Origin: Paracyclopina nana
Taxonomy: Eukaryota; Arthropoda; Copepoda; Cyclopoida; Cyclopettidae
Assembly: GCA_019096065.1 (NCBI GenBank)
Contig: JAGUCH010000003.1
Coordinates: forward strand, 3,968,001 to 4,032,000
Direction: 5' to 3'
DNA length: 64,000 nucleotides
Positions 1 to 9,081 of this stretch are shown here, piece after piece (position 1 is the stretch's first letter; each line of letters opens with the position of its first letter). Position numbers and translations under genes: made by a program. Below the pieces are notes generated by a model that saw only the letters and a program-made list of their open reading frames with translations, was not told where the DNA came from and ran no database searches.

Positions 1-1361
1 GACAAATACCGAAGCAAAACAAGCTTTGATCGGTATTTCGTGTGCCTGCCCCATACTACTATAGTAGGGGGTTAAGCTTACGATAGTTTTTAATAAAATT
101 AATGCTTTATACGAAAGCAAGGAACATGGATAAAACTCTATGCATCATTTTACCCCAGCGTAGAGGACAAGATTGAATTACTTCAATCTTAGGGCTTCGC
201 AATAATACTGCACTTAGCCCTACTGAGGTGTCAATGGGCCGATTGGCCTGGATGAAGTTTGACTGTTATATAAAGTAAAGTACTATTAACACGCCATGCA
301 AGAGGGAAGTTGCAGATGGGCGTAATACCAGAGGGGCAAATGCCCCATCTGAATAGTTATGTTTTGAAAACTATGGTTAAAGCTCCACTGAGCTATGTCC
401 AAATGGAACCACTATCCACCCCACGCCTCGCGTGAGTTGATAGCTACTGGGACATTCGTACCTTAGTACAGCAAAAGTTGGCCCTAGGCACTGTGCAAGT
501 GAGACACAATAAACCTCACAATACGTGAGAAGACTTGTGTTGGCCGCATTACTTTATAAAATCGTGGAACGATCTTGAAAACTCTCAGAAGAACTTGGAA
601 AAAACTTGCCCACCCTCCGAAATGAGGAATGAGCTTTGATAAAAAAGAATGACTATGAATTAAAATTGTTCGGTCATGGAAACGATACCAATATCACAGT
701 AGTACATGCCATGAAATAAAAACTCGGGTGTAGCGACTACTGTGCCTATAATATCAGAGTGTCTCGACCATGACCTGGTTCGAACTGCAGGCCTGGTCGT
801 GGCGCCTCCGGACTTTGAGTAGGATGGAACATGGAAATCTGTACAAAAATGGGATTCATCTCCCTAAGAAGGGATCTTGAAATACTAAGTACAGCTTTGT
901 GCCTGGGCGAATAATCAGCCCAAACTATGGTCTTCTTGCCCCAACAAAATGTGGGGACCCACTCTCTATTGGAATGGGCCGCTCCCTTGTGGCTACTAAA
1001 GACAACAAATGCCTATATGCTGGTGAACTCATCAGCTTTGGATACAACTGGGGTATCTTGGAGAAGAACAAGTGTTTCCCCATAAAATACCATTCATTTG
1101 CCATTACGGTCTATGTATGACAAATGAAATTGTTTAGACTACACCACTTTTTGGGTTCACTTTTACCAAATCCGAAAAAGTGTCGTTTAGACAAAATTAT
1201 TCTTCATTCACTGACCCACGCCCTTTCCTCACGATATAAGGCGTGACTTATATTATTGATATCACTGATGGTGCCCACGGGCGCCATAGTTCAAATAAAA
1301 TTGAATAAAATTAGCCTAGCCGCTAAATCTTTTATAGTTTAAGATTCGAAAACATACTTAC

Positions 1362-1431
1362 CTGAATTTTGTGTGACTGCTCACTGCAGTTCCCACAAAA
1401 TGCAGAAAATTGTGGAGGGGGGGAGTATATA
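1362..1431 (-). promoter_or_regulatory. Possible minus-strand TATA box and donor-like 5' exon
   Basis: On the minus strand a TATATATA run (about 1424-1431) is followed some 60 bases later by a near-perfect donor, CAG|GTAAGT, at 1362/1363. This is the arrangement of a short untranslated first exon. No downstream acceptor joined to an open frame could be identified between it and the window edge, so it may be chance or the start of a gene lying mostly outside the window. Confidence 0.2.
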
Positions 1432-1617
1432 TACGTAGCCGCAGGAAATGCAGCCTGCGCCCCAAAAAATTTCACAAAATTTGAGCGCCCTCGTGCTCTG
1501 AGAAAGTATTGTAAACAAAATTTCTAGATAAAACTGGAAATGGCAAACTGCCGTGAACCTATAAATCTGAACGCTAGCACATAAATGTCGCAAAATCTGC
1601 TTCATATATTATTATTA

Positions 1618-1691
1618 GTGCTAACCGAAATTAGCTGAAAAGATCGGTGCTGATAACCTCAATCTTTTAAATTAATTTCGGTTATGAGCAC
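1618..1691. repeat. Long imperfect hairpin
   Basis: The arms 1618-1633 and 1673-1691 pair over 16 bases with a small bulge; the core is ACCGAAATTA against TAATTTCGGT. A second nested stem, AAAAGAT with ATCTTTT, lies near 1639-1667. The result is a two-tier hairpin of about 74 bases with a loop of about 17 bases. It could be a miniature inverted-repeat element or a structured transcript. No flanking duplication is obvious. Confidence 0.55.
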
Positions 1692-1710
1692 CCGAACCTG
1701 ATGCACGCAT

Positions 1711-2839
1711 CAAGACCGAGCTGGAATGCAGAGCTATAATAGCTATGCAAGTCAGTGATAACAGATAAAACATAATCTATGAGTCTGTTCAAAATGGCTA
1801 GACAAAAAACATTTGAGCAAGATAGACTGAAATGTGAGCTACATTGCGCAAAGACGCTGAGCCAGCTTTTGTCGAACAGATACCCGACTCCAAGGGGGGC
1901 AAAAAGTTGTTATGGAACAAAAATCCAGAGACGCTCCCACACTAGAAAAATCCAGTTTGAGCGGCTTCGCTTGGAGATGTAGAATGGTGGCGCCACCATG
2001 CGCCTAACCACGAACCAAAAACGTTTTGCCCAAGGCTAAAACGAACAATGAAGATTGGAACCGCCGGTGCACCTACAATTCACCTGGGAAGGTTTTTGAA
2101 CCTAACTAAACTCAAAAATGGCCATACTCGGCTCGAGTGGTGACTCAAATTCCGGGATTTATTATGCGGGTACAAGGAATAAAATAAAACGTTGCATAAA
2201 AGTCAAGAGAATGAAAATGACTAATGTTATAATGATACCGCTAATGATCGCCAGATGGACCAACAGATGAAAAGGTTCAAAGTGCACAAAGATTAGGCAT
2301 ATTGTTAAATAAAATAAGTGCTGAAATGTGGCTATCTTGCAGTTGCCACATGACCCCCCTCTTTTTTAGTGAAGAATTTGAGTTACGCTAAACACAGCGC
2401 TAGCAAAACAAGCTAGGTCAGCACAAATTGTAGACTGACACGTGAGAAAATGAAAACTACACATCTTCTAGCCCAATATGGAAAAGAATATTATGCCATT
2501 GCCTAGTGCTTGAGCGTGCTTTTGCTATGTGCAATGACATACGGCCGGTTTTCCAGTCCTGTAGGGATGATACGAATCCCAAGCCACCTTCAAGGCCTAG
2601 CTGGAATGCGGGACAATTTCCCTTGCATCAAGGCCGAGCCGGAATGTCAATGGAAAAAATGCTGCTAATTAGCATTGGTACCCCATAAGCACCAAAGCTC
2701 AGCCAGTAGTATTCGCAGACACTCAAATAATAGTAATGCACCAAGCCCGAGCTGGAATGCAGGGCTATAGTCAACGCTTTTCTTGAACATTGAAGCATCG
2801 TTTGCAGTGTCAAGGCCGTCAAGGTCGAGCTGGAATGCT
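1711..2839 (+). repeat. Five dispersed copies of a 20-bp motif
   Basis: A motif close to CAAGRCCGAGCTGGAATGC occurs in the same orientation at 1711, 2591, 2629, 2742 and 2820. The copies at 1711 and 2742 remain similar for about ten more bases (GCAGRGCTATA). The spacing is irregular (880, 38, 113 and 78 bases), so this is not a simple tandem array. It may be a protein-binding site cluster or remnants of a decayed repeat. Confidence 0.6.
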
Positions 2840-3291
2840 AGTTTATTTACAGGCCCGAATCTGTGGATTTGGGCCGCTAATGATTCGCTAATGATTAATT
2901 ATGCAATTATAATGCAATTCTTAACACCTGAGATATGGTCTATGGTCCTTTTGGTCATGTAATGTAAGCAATTGGACTTGAAATGTGCTTGGCTATGATA
3001 ATGAACTGCTGAACTCGACTAGAAAGGTGCTGAGCCTCATAAGGCTGAGCTATCTGCTGAGGTAAACGCGAAATGAGTTGCGGCAAACACAGTAGACACA
3101 AAAAGTACTAGGCACGTGGACTTTATTGTCCCGAAAGGGAGGCCTCCTGGCTGGTGGGGGCGGGCTGGCCTTGGGCCACGTTGGGGCCAGCCCTGGCCGG
3201 TGCGGTGGCCTACCGATAACGAGACGAGTTCTGCAAAAGATAAGGCGAATATAGTGAAGCTGTGATAGCTTAAATGAATAAGTTAGACTTA

Positions 3292-3831
3292 CTAGACGAC
3301 TCCTTCGAGGGGGTCCTCCTCCCCCACAAACAGGTGGAGGACCCAGGCCGAGACCCTGGGCAGGTCCGTGGGCTCGTCCCACACCCGGCTGACGAGCCGA
3401 TACAGGCCCCTGGGCCTGGCCCGGTGGACCCAGGCGAGGGCGGGCAGGGCCACCAAATAATAGGTGGCCGCCCCTGCCACGTTCAGGGCCACGCCCTAGA
3501 GGATCTCTTCGGCCTGCAATACGAGAAAAAGTCGAGCTTCCGAGCTTTGACCAAATAGATAACGAATAATGCACTTACGAAGCCCTGAACGGGGCAGGGA
3601 GGGCACTCCTCGTTGCCCAAAGGGGCTGCGGGCGGGGCCGCAGGTGGCTGGGGCCACCCCGCCGCGGACTTGGCCGCGGGGGGCGCCCCTACGGGAGCCT
3701 CAGTGGCGGGGGCCACTGTTGTGGTGGAAGGATTCTACATTCCCAATGAAAAGATACAGTTTTACGAAAGGATTTAACGGATTCGATTCGAAATAAAAAC
3801 TTACGAACAAACCGTGAAGGAAGCCCGCCAT
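3292..3831 (-). CDS. Small spliced Ala/Pro-rich membrane protein of the virus-like block
   Basis: I do not recognise the family. Exons are 3831-3805 (9 codons from ATG), 3734-3579 (52 codons) and 3495-3292, joined in phase 0 by consensus donors (GTAAGT at 3804 and 3578). The product is about 128 aa: a short N terminus, an Ala/Pro-rich segment with two Cys-Pro pairs, one hydrophobic segment that could span a membrane (start of exon 3), then an Arg-rich region and an acidic C terminus. Exon 3 has a second, better-placed acceptor 18 bases upstream (after 3514) that would add an in-frame TAG and end the protein at about 66 aa, so acceptor choice decides whether the membrane segment is made. The stop codon itself sits on a donor-like site (see findings). 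Local GC is much higher than in the surroundings, which makes open frames less diagnostic. A minus-strand poly(A) signal lies at 3126-3121. Confidence 0.45.
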
Positions 3832-4308
3832 GTTTTGAACTTTTTAGTAAACAAGGCGTGCTACCAGACAAATCCGGTCTGAAATCGGCCAAATTGTACG
3901 TGAAAAAGCCTCTTTTCGTTACGCGCCTCTACGTAAAGTCTGGGAGCGCTGTCAGATGAAGGTAACGGCTTCTCTAATACCTACTACCCCACTTGAATTC
4001 GAACTCTTTATTATATATATATATAGAATACAAGTACTATAGTATATACTCGAGTATAATGGAAGCTTTGAGATCAAAATAAAAACAAGACGAGTGCAAG
4101 TGCAAAAGCCGGCTTTGAAGTCTGCGAGGCCTCGAAAAGTTTGCGAGGTCTCGAAAAAGTGGAAAAGTCCGCGAAGACTGCGGGAAATGCAAGTTATAAA
4201 GTGAGAATTCGCACGCTATAAGAAGGACAAAGTGCAAAAGTTACAGAAAACGCGCTTAAATACGTGCGAAATGAGAGCGATCTTCGTCTCGCAAGTTCGT
4301 GGCGATCC

Positions 4309-5358
4309 TTAGTTGGCATCGCTGTTGACGTCTTGGGAAGCCTTTGATCCAGCTGAATCCTGGTCCTCATCTGCGATTGAGAGAGGTTCAGCCTCAGTGA
4401 CTCCGTCTTTGTCCGGAATGGACTCTGCTGCCGAATCCAAGCGACGATTATCTCGGGCTCGAGCCCGGCGAGATCGTCTCTTCAAAGTCCGCGGCCCGCA
4501 CCCTTCAGTAACAGGTACCTGAAAAGGTGCATGAAAAAGAGTACATGAGTAACCTGTTTACAGTTCATAAATTGATAGGTCCTTACCCAGCCCTTGGGAT
4601 TAGGGACGTCATAGATGTGGGCCAGCCCTGACATGATGCTGGGATTCCGGCGTAGTGTCCCATAGGGGTCCATGGCAGCCATTGCCATTTGAAGCGAATG
4701 GACATCAGGGTCACGCATAGTCGGGGCTGGAGGCAAAGCTCGGACCTCTGGTGTACAGCAGTGAAATACCGCTGCATGCTCAGATGGGGCCTTTGTTGGA
4801 AGCATTTGCATGGCTCCACTGGCAGCCGCTGACTCCGTACGAATAGCTCGAAACGTGGCCACGAACCTACGGCACCATCGTGATGTCCACACGCAGAAGT
4901 ACACCAACATGCCAAGCAAAATCTGTAAGGAAGAGGTGGTAAATAAAATTTGGCCATAGTTGCAAAACTAGCCATAAGGTTGAACTTACCAAAGCCATCC
5001 CAATGGAGGCCCCAAGACCGATCCATCCCATTACACCGTATCGGTGATAATTGAAAACCTCATCGATCCAGTCCCTCTGAGGGGCAATGGGACGATAACC
5101 ATTTGGTACCGCTGGCATTAAATCTCGGGGGTCAAATACCTCCACTTCAAAGGGATCGACAGGAGCTGGGTCAAATCCAGGTCCACCCTCAGCTTCAGAA
5201 ATGCCACTCTCAGGAATAGCAACATTAGGACCTATTGGGCCCGTGGTTTGAGAATCCACAAGCGCAGGATCCACTGTTGATGACTGGATTGGAACCTCCG
5301 TGGGAGCCTCTGCAGAGCTGCCCTCTGGAGTTAGAGAAACCCAGGCCAAAATGACCAT
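4309..5358 (-). CDS. Spliced type I membrane protein of the virus-like block
   Basis: I do not recognise the family. Three exons, 5358-4990, 4922-4587 and 4518-4309, are joined in phase 0 with good GT-AG borders and give about 304 aa. Visible features are a possible short signal peptide (about residues 1-16), a Pro/Asp/Glu-rich ectodomain of roughly 85 residues, a strongly hydrophobic segment at about 108-132 that runs across the first exon junction (GLGASIGMAL then ILLGMLVYFCVW), a cytoplasmic part with scattered Cys, and a tail with an Arg-rich stretch (KRRSRRARARDNRR) followed by acidic residues. It is divergent from the plus-strand gene starting at 5581/5659, with about 220-300 bases between them, so the two probably share a promoter region. 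A possible minus-strand poly(A) signal lies at about 4013-4008. Open frames in all three exons, each ending at a usable splice site, support it being a real gene. Confidence 0.65.
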
Positions 5359-5530
5359 CGCGATTTGATTGGGATTGGAATATCTCTAGAAAAGTGACCA
5401 GCTTGGACGAAGTCCGATGGGAGAATGATTAACATTAAGTGAAAGCTGAGAGTTGCAACTGCCTGTTGCACCCTCGCTACGTTTCACGACCTAGGAAGTC
5501 AAAAATGTCCGTGCAACTCGACGATGAGCG

Positions 5531-5625
5531 TGCGCGCATGCGCCCATCTTATAAGGAAGTGGGACAACCCACGCATTTAAATGCCCGAGAGTGTGGGGCA
5601 TATCTGTAAAGATGCGTATAAAAAG
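5531..5625 (+). promoter_or_regulatory. Bidirectional promoter region with two TATA-like boxes
   Basis: A CpG-containing palindrome-like sequence (GCGCGCATGCGC, near 5532-5543), which resembles an NRF1-type site, precedes a box TTATAAGGAAGT at 5549-5560. A second, stronger box TATAAAAAG lies at 5617-5625. The first box is nearly identical to TTATAAGGAAAGT at 7132-7144, upstream of the glycoprotein gene. The second lies inside the first codons of the longest open frame, which suggests that translation starts at the next in-frame ATG (5659). Confidence 0.5.
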
Positions 5626-6957
5626 GGCAGGTTACGGCCTTACAGCAACAGTCTGGAAATGAGCGATAGCTTGAATAGCCTCGATAATCTAAGGATGTCT
5701 CTGATCACCGAATCCATGGAAGGAGAATCTGCATTGGTCTCTATGATGGAGACTGATAAGACTGGAGAGTTCAACGAGCAAGAGGTTAGTGAGCTCCTAA
5801 AGGATGATGAGCCAGTTATGGATCGCAACATGCCTGCTGTCAATATTGAGAACCAAGCCCAGAATCAGACGACTAGGCACCAGGACCAAGAGGAACCCCT
5901 CGAGGTGCCGTTGGAAAGGGTATCCTCCAGTTTGGGGTACCCATTGCCATTTGAGGATTTGATCAGGCCTCCCCACATGGAGGGTCTACAGGCCTATGCA
6001 AGGGAGGCGAGCCGGACCAGAGCTACTATACAGCAGCATTATGATGCAAGCCTGTTGAAGATAGCTACGAAAGAGGTCATGACTGTTGGAAAGGAGGTGC
6101 CTTTTGACCTAACGATTAGGATAAATGGAGAACCCTATGAACGGACCGAGCCTCGTAGGCCATTGAAGGTGAAAAACTTTGACTGCATTGAATTGATTAT
6201 CGAGCCAGTGAGTAAAGGTGGGGAGATTCCCGATTTTCTTGTTATATTTCCGATGCTAGACAATCTACCAGTCTACAATTTGCCTGACAAGATGGAATAT
6301 GACAAGAATGTCCATAAGTTGGCCAATGTCAGAAGTTGGTCTGCCGTCCAGAGCCCAACAGCTGTTGGGTATTATGTTCATGGAATCCGTGGACAGGGTG
6401 GAGCTCAACTCCCTGTAGTAGTCTCCAAACATTATACCAAGCGAGGCTGCATTCAGATCATGCCAACTTTGGACTCATCATTTTGGGATCCGCGGATGTT
6501 CCATGATTTGACGTCACCTTACTTGCAACTGTATGTGGGACCGCCGTCCTGCCTTAACAATGGTGTGGCTCAAGCCCCACGAAAATTGGACGTGAAGATC
6601 GATATGACCGCACTCCTGCCTACCATGGTAGCCCAGTTTGTTGATCGAGCCATTGGAACGTACCCGCAATGCGTGAGGTACACAGCCGGGGCCAGGCCCC
6701 AAAAACTAGCCGCGTTTGTGGAGAAGTCTTGGCAACAAAAACCAAGGCGAGGACCTAGACTGTACGCCGATGTAGCGCGCGGGCGCCCTTTTGGCGCAGG
6801 AACGAATGGACCAGACATATTGCACGCTAAGCGCTCCAAAGTCGATAAGAATAAGGAACGTGTGAACTATCTCCTCCAAGCTAAAATGGAGGAAATGACC
6901 CCCAGCGACATCAAGGTATTCACTGAGGCGATTAATGGATTTGTCGGGCAGTTCTGA
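5581..6957 (+). CDS. Unrecognised structural-type protein (capsid- or matrix-like) of the virus-like block
   Basis: This intronless frame is 458 aa from the first ATG (5581), or 432 aa from the in-frame ATG at 5659. I favour the second start because a TATAAAAAG box sits at 5617-5625. Residues about 28-110 are acidic and probably disordered. The middle (about 160-370) looks like a compact beta-rich domain with many aromatic, Pro and Gly residues. The last 80 residues are basic (KPRRG, KRSKVDKNKER) and end in a short amphipathic segment. There is no signal peptide, membrane segment, zinc knuckle or enzyme motif. It is followed by AATAAA at 7061-7066 and then by the glycoprotein gene. By layout it could be a virion internal protein, but I cannot match it to a named family, so that role is inference. 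Confidence 0.7.
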   Translation: MPESVGHICKDAYKKGRLRPYSNSLEMSDSLNSLDNLRMSLITESMEGESALVSMMETDKTGEFNEQEVSELLKDDEPVMDRNMPAVNIENQAQNQTTRHQDQEEPLEVPLERVSSSLGYPLPFEDLIRPPHMEGLQAYAREASRTRATIQQHYDASLLKIATKEVMTVGKEVPFDLTIRINGEPYERTEPRRPLKVKNFDCIELIIEPVSKGGEIPDFLVIFPMLDNLPVYNLPDKMEYDKNVHKLANVRSWSAVQSPTAVGYYVHGIRGQGGAQLPVVVSKHYTKRGCIQIMPTLDSSFWDPRMFHDLTSPYLQLYVGPPSCLNNGVAQAPRKLDVKIDMTALLPTMVAQFVDRAIGTYPQCVRYTAGARPQKLAAFVEKSWQQKPRRGPRLYADVARGRPFGAGTNGPDILHAKRSKVDKNKERVNYLLQAKMEEMTPSDIKVFTEAINGFVGQF

Positions 6958-7060
6958 AAAATGAAATTACCCTTCAGAATCGAATTGTACATATTGATAA
7001 AATACTTGGTTGTGGGCCAATACTCTTAACTTTTTACCATACATGTCGACATGCTATGAT

Positions 7061-7066
7061 AATAAA
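7061..7066 (+). terminator. Poly(A) signal between the two plus-strand genes
   Basis: AATAAA lies about 105 bases after the stop codon of the upstream structural-type gene and about 65 bases before the TATA-like box of the glycoprotein gene. This fits two separate transcripts. Confidence 0.5.
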
Positions 7067-7131
7067 AACCAATGGAAAAAAGCAAAGAGTGTCTAGACAT
7101 AGTAAGGTGGCGTGCCCACACTTGTCTGGGT

Positions 7132-7144
7132 TTATAAGGAAAGT
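7132..7144 (+). promoter_or_regulatory. TATA-like box shared with the upstream gene
   Basis: TTATAAGGAAAGT is nearly the same as the box at 5549-5560. It lies 51 bases before the glycoprotein ATG, a normal distance for a short leader. Confidence 0.5.
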
Positions 7145-7194
7145 TAGCAGTCTTGGGGCCCATATAGTTTCTGATCAGAATTTGTGCTGGTAAG

Positions 7195-9081
7195 ATGTCG
7201 TTTGAATTGGTCTTCATACTCACCCTTTTGGGATCTGGCACTTGGGGCCTGTCCAACTACCCAAACACTCAGTTCGTACTGGATGAGGCACTTTGCCATT
7301 CCGGACATGCCCTAGTTCCAGTTAGAGTGGTCCATCATCCTAGAATGGTGAAAAAGGCTATGGTGTTAGATACGAAGGATTACAGTGGCCTTTTGCAATC
7401 AACAATTGGCGTCCTGAATAATATTGACACCGTGGTAAAAGAAGTTAAGGACAAGGAGGACTTGGTCCATATTGGGAATATGTTGGCAGTTGGTGAAGAG
7501 AGTACCCCTAACACCATCGACAAAGCTTGTTCCAAACGCCAAGGGTTTGTACCATTTGCCCCTAAAACTTATGAAGACATGGACGTTTTTCTAGAACTAT
7601 TACGTTATACGGCAAAGGAAAGCCCTCTTGCCACTAAGGTAACTTTATGTGTAAAATTTCGGATTGTCAATGAGGTACCTATGTCCTTGGATGGGAAAAC
7701 CACATTTCCTCAAGTGGGGTATGAGAAAAAACCGGACGATCAGATAATTGCAGGTTACCCGTGTATCACGGGGTATTTCACTGTGGGACAAGGGCCGAGA
7801 ACCATGACGTCAGCTAAAGCCCATGCACCACACAGTGATGGGAAGGCAACGATGTGTGTCCAAAATGACTTTGTCATCACCCATAAGGACTTTGTCAAAT
7901 CTGAATTGTCTGGGAGGAAAAGCTTCCTTGAAAAAGCCTACAACGCCGTGATGGCCCTAGCAGAATCAGGTAAATCGACAAAATTCACCGATGGCATGAT
8001 AGCAAATACCACTCCACTGAGAGTTCCACCGAAAGTTTCTTTGGCCTTTCGACTACTGAAAGGTTTTAGCAAGGTCTTCTTGAAGTCTGGATTAATACCA
8101 AATGATCTGCAGCAAGTATTGTCATATGCTGACACAGTGGTGCAGTTTGCCAGAAAGTTTGGACAGGCAGGCACACGGTTCAGCATACCAACTTTGGCGC
8201 ATAATAGTGACAGAAATGCGGCCACCATTACAAATGTTTATGAACCTTTGGCGAACACTGAACAGAGTGGAGATTTTGTCACTCAGGGAATAGTTGGGTA
8301 TAAAGAAATGGACCCTACCCCTGAGGTCACATATCATATTGTGTCAAGAAGCAAAAACGGATTCTTGTTGCATGATAGGTATTTGACCCGCCGAAATGAT
8401 CTAGTGTTTGTGTCTCGGGAAATACCCACCTATAGTGATTGCTTCGTTCATGACCATAATTTAACTGTGTGCGAAAACAAGGACTTTGACTTGACAGAAG
8501 GAGTCCAACACTGTGCTAAAGTACTTTTAGGGCTAGCTCTGGGTGACCCATTCGACGCCTGTGAATTGGAGCCACTTAAGACTAACACACTCACTGATGT
8601 GGGATGCGCAAATTATAAAGGGTTCTTAAATTTGGTCTCAAGTGCAATGATTAATAGGACTTGTTTAAATGACTTCAAGAACTCGGTGGTATTGGAACCA
8701 GGATCCTACCAGATCCTTAGCAATTGTAAGGTTTCCCTTGGAACTCAAAGTACTGGATACGAGGACTCTCCTTGGGAAAGTGATATGGTGAAGTTTTTTA
8801 CAAAATTCCCTGAGGATGAACTTGGAGGTTTATTCAATAATTGGGAAATAATCCTGACGGTGAGCCTATTGTCTGCAGCACTGGGATTCACGTGCATGGG
8901 CATATTGATTTGGAAAAGGCGGCGAGTATGCAGCCGATGTTATGATGATGGAGGCTATGTGAGACCTAATACGTCCCGCTCACGGCTTCGCTACAATAGA
9001 GGAGATCGCAAGAAAGATGCTGACCAAAATCAGCGCCTTACTGTGCGAATGAGTGGCCTGGGAGGCGCGACGTTAGTATAA
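7195..9081 (+). CDS. Envelope-like type I glycoprotein of the virus-like block
   Basis: This intronless frame encodes 628 aa. It has an N-terminal signal peptide (about residues 1-18, cleavage after TWG), an ectodomain of about 535 residues with many Cys and several N-glycosylation sequons (among them NTT, NLT and NRT), a single transmembrane helix (about 550-573, starting WEIILTVSLL), a KRRR stop-transfer anchor, and a cytoplasmic tail of about 55 residues. The Cys pattern is densest in the last third of the ectodomain. Length and topology match envelope glycoproteins of arthropod viruses and of env-bearing endogenous elements, but I cannot name a family. No polymerase, integrase or protease is present next to it. 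The frame is intact, with tandem stops (TAA TAA). An alternative is a lineage-specific host surface protein. The frame being coding is likely; the viral origin is inference. Confidence 0.7.
   Translation: MSFELVFILTLLGSGTWGLSNYPNTQFVLDEALCHSGHALVPVRVVHHPRMVKKAMVLDTKDYSGLLQSTIGVLNNIDTVVKEVKDKEDLVHIGNMLAVGEESTPNTIDKACSKRQGFVPFAPKTYEDMDVFLELLRYTAKESPLATKVTLCVKFRIVNEVPMSLDGKTTFPQVGYEKKPDDQIIAGYPCITGYFTVGQGPRTMTSAKAHAPHSDGKATMCVQNDFVITHKDFVKSELSGRKSFLEKAYNAVMALAESGKSTKFTDGMIANTTPLRVPPKVSLAFRLLKGFSKVFLKSGLIPNDLQQVLSYADTVVQFARKFGQAGTRFSIPTLAHNSDRNAATITNVYEPLANTEQSGDFVTQGIVGYKEMDPTPEVTYHIVSRSKNGFLLHDRYLTRRNDLVFVSREIPTYSDCFVHDHNLTVCENKDFDLTEGVQHCAKVLLGLALGDPFDACELEPLKTNTLTDVGCANYKGFLNLVSSAMINRTCLNDFKNSVVLEPGSYQILSNCKVSLGTQSTGYEDSPWESDMVKFFTKFPEDELGGLFNNWEIILTVSLLSAALGFTCMGILIWKRRRVCSRCYDDGGYVRPNTSRSRLRYNRGDRKKDADQNQRLTVRMSGLGGATLV

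Larger units (their letters stand above)
1..3291. other. Gene-poor left flank of the virus-like block
   Basis: I find no convincing coding region here. It contains a long imperfect hairpin (1618-1691), five copies of a 20-bp motif (1711-2839) and a TATA-like run with a minus-strand splice-donor-like site (about 1362-1431), described separately. Short open frames near 899-1120 (no ATG) and 1381-1605 (minus) have no domain, signal or splice support. Confidence 0.5.

Noticed and set aside
770-830. tRNA-like GGTTCGAACT word
   Set aside because: Only a T-loop-like word is present; no matching acceptor, D or anticodon stems could be placed around it.
899-1120. 73-aa frame near the left edge
   Set aside because: It starts with GTG, has no domain and no splice partner.
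3050-3574. 174-aa Gly/Pro/Arg-rich minus-strand frame
   Set aside because: It runs straight through the introns of the better spliced model and its phase does not fit the upstream exons. High GC explains the open frame.
1-9081. Complete LTR retrotransposon or Polinton
   Set aside because: No long terminal repeats, primer-binding site, reverse transcriptase, integrase, DNA polymerase or packaging ATPase is visible in the window.
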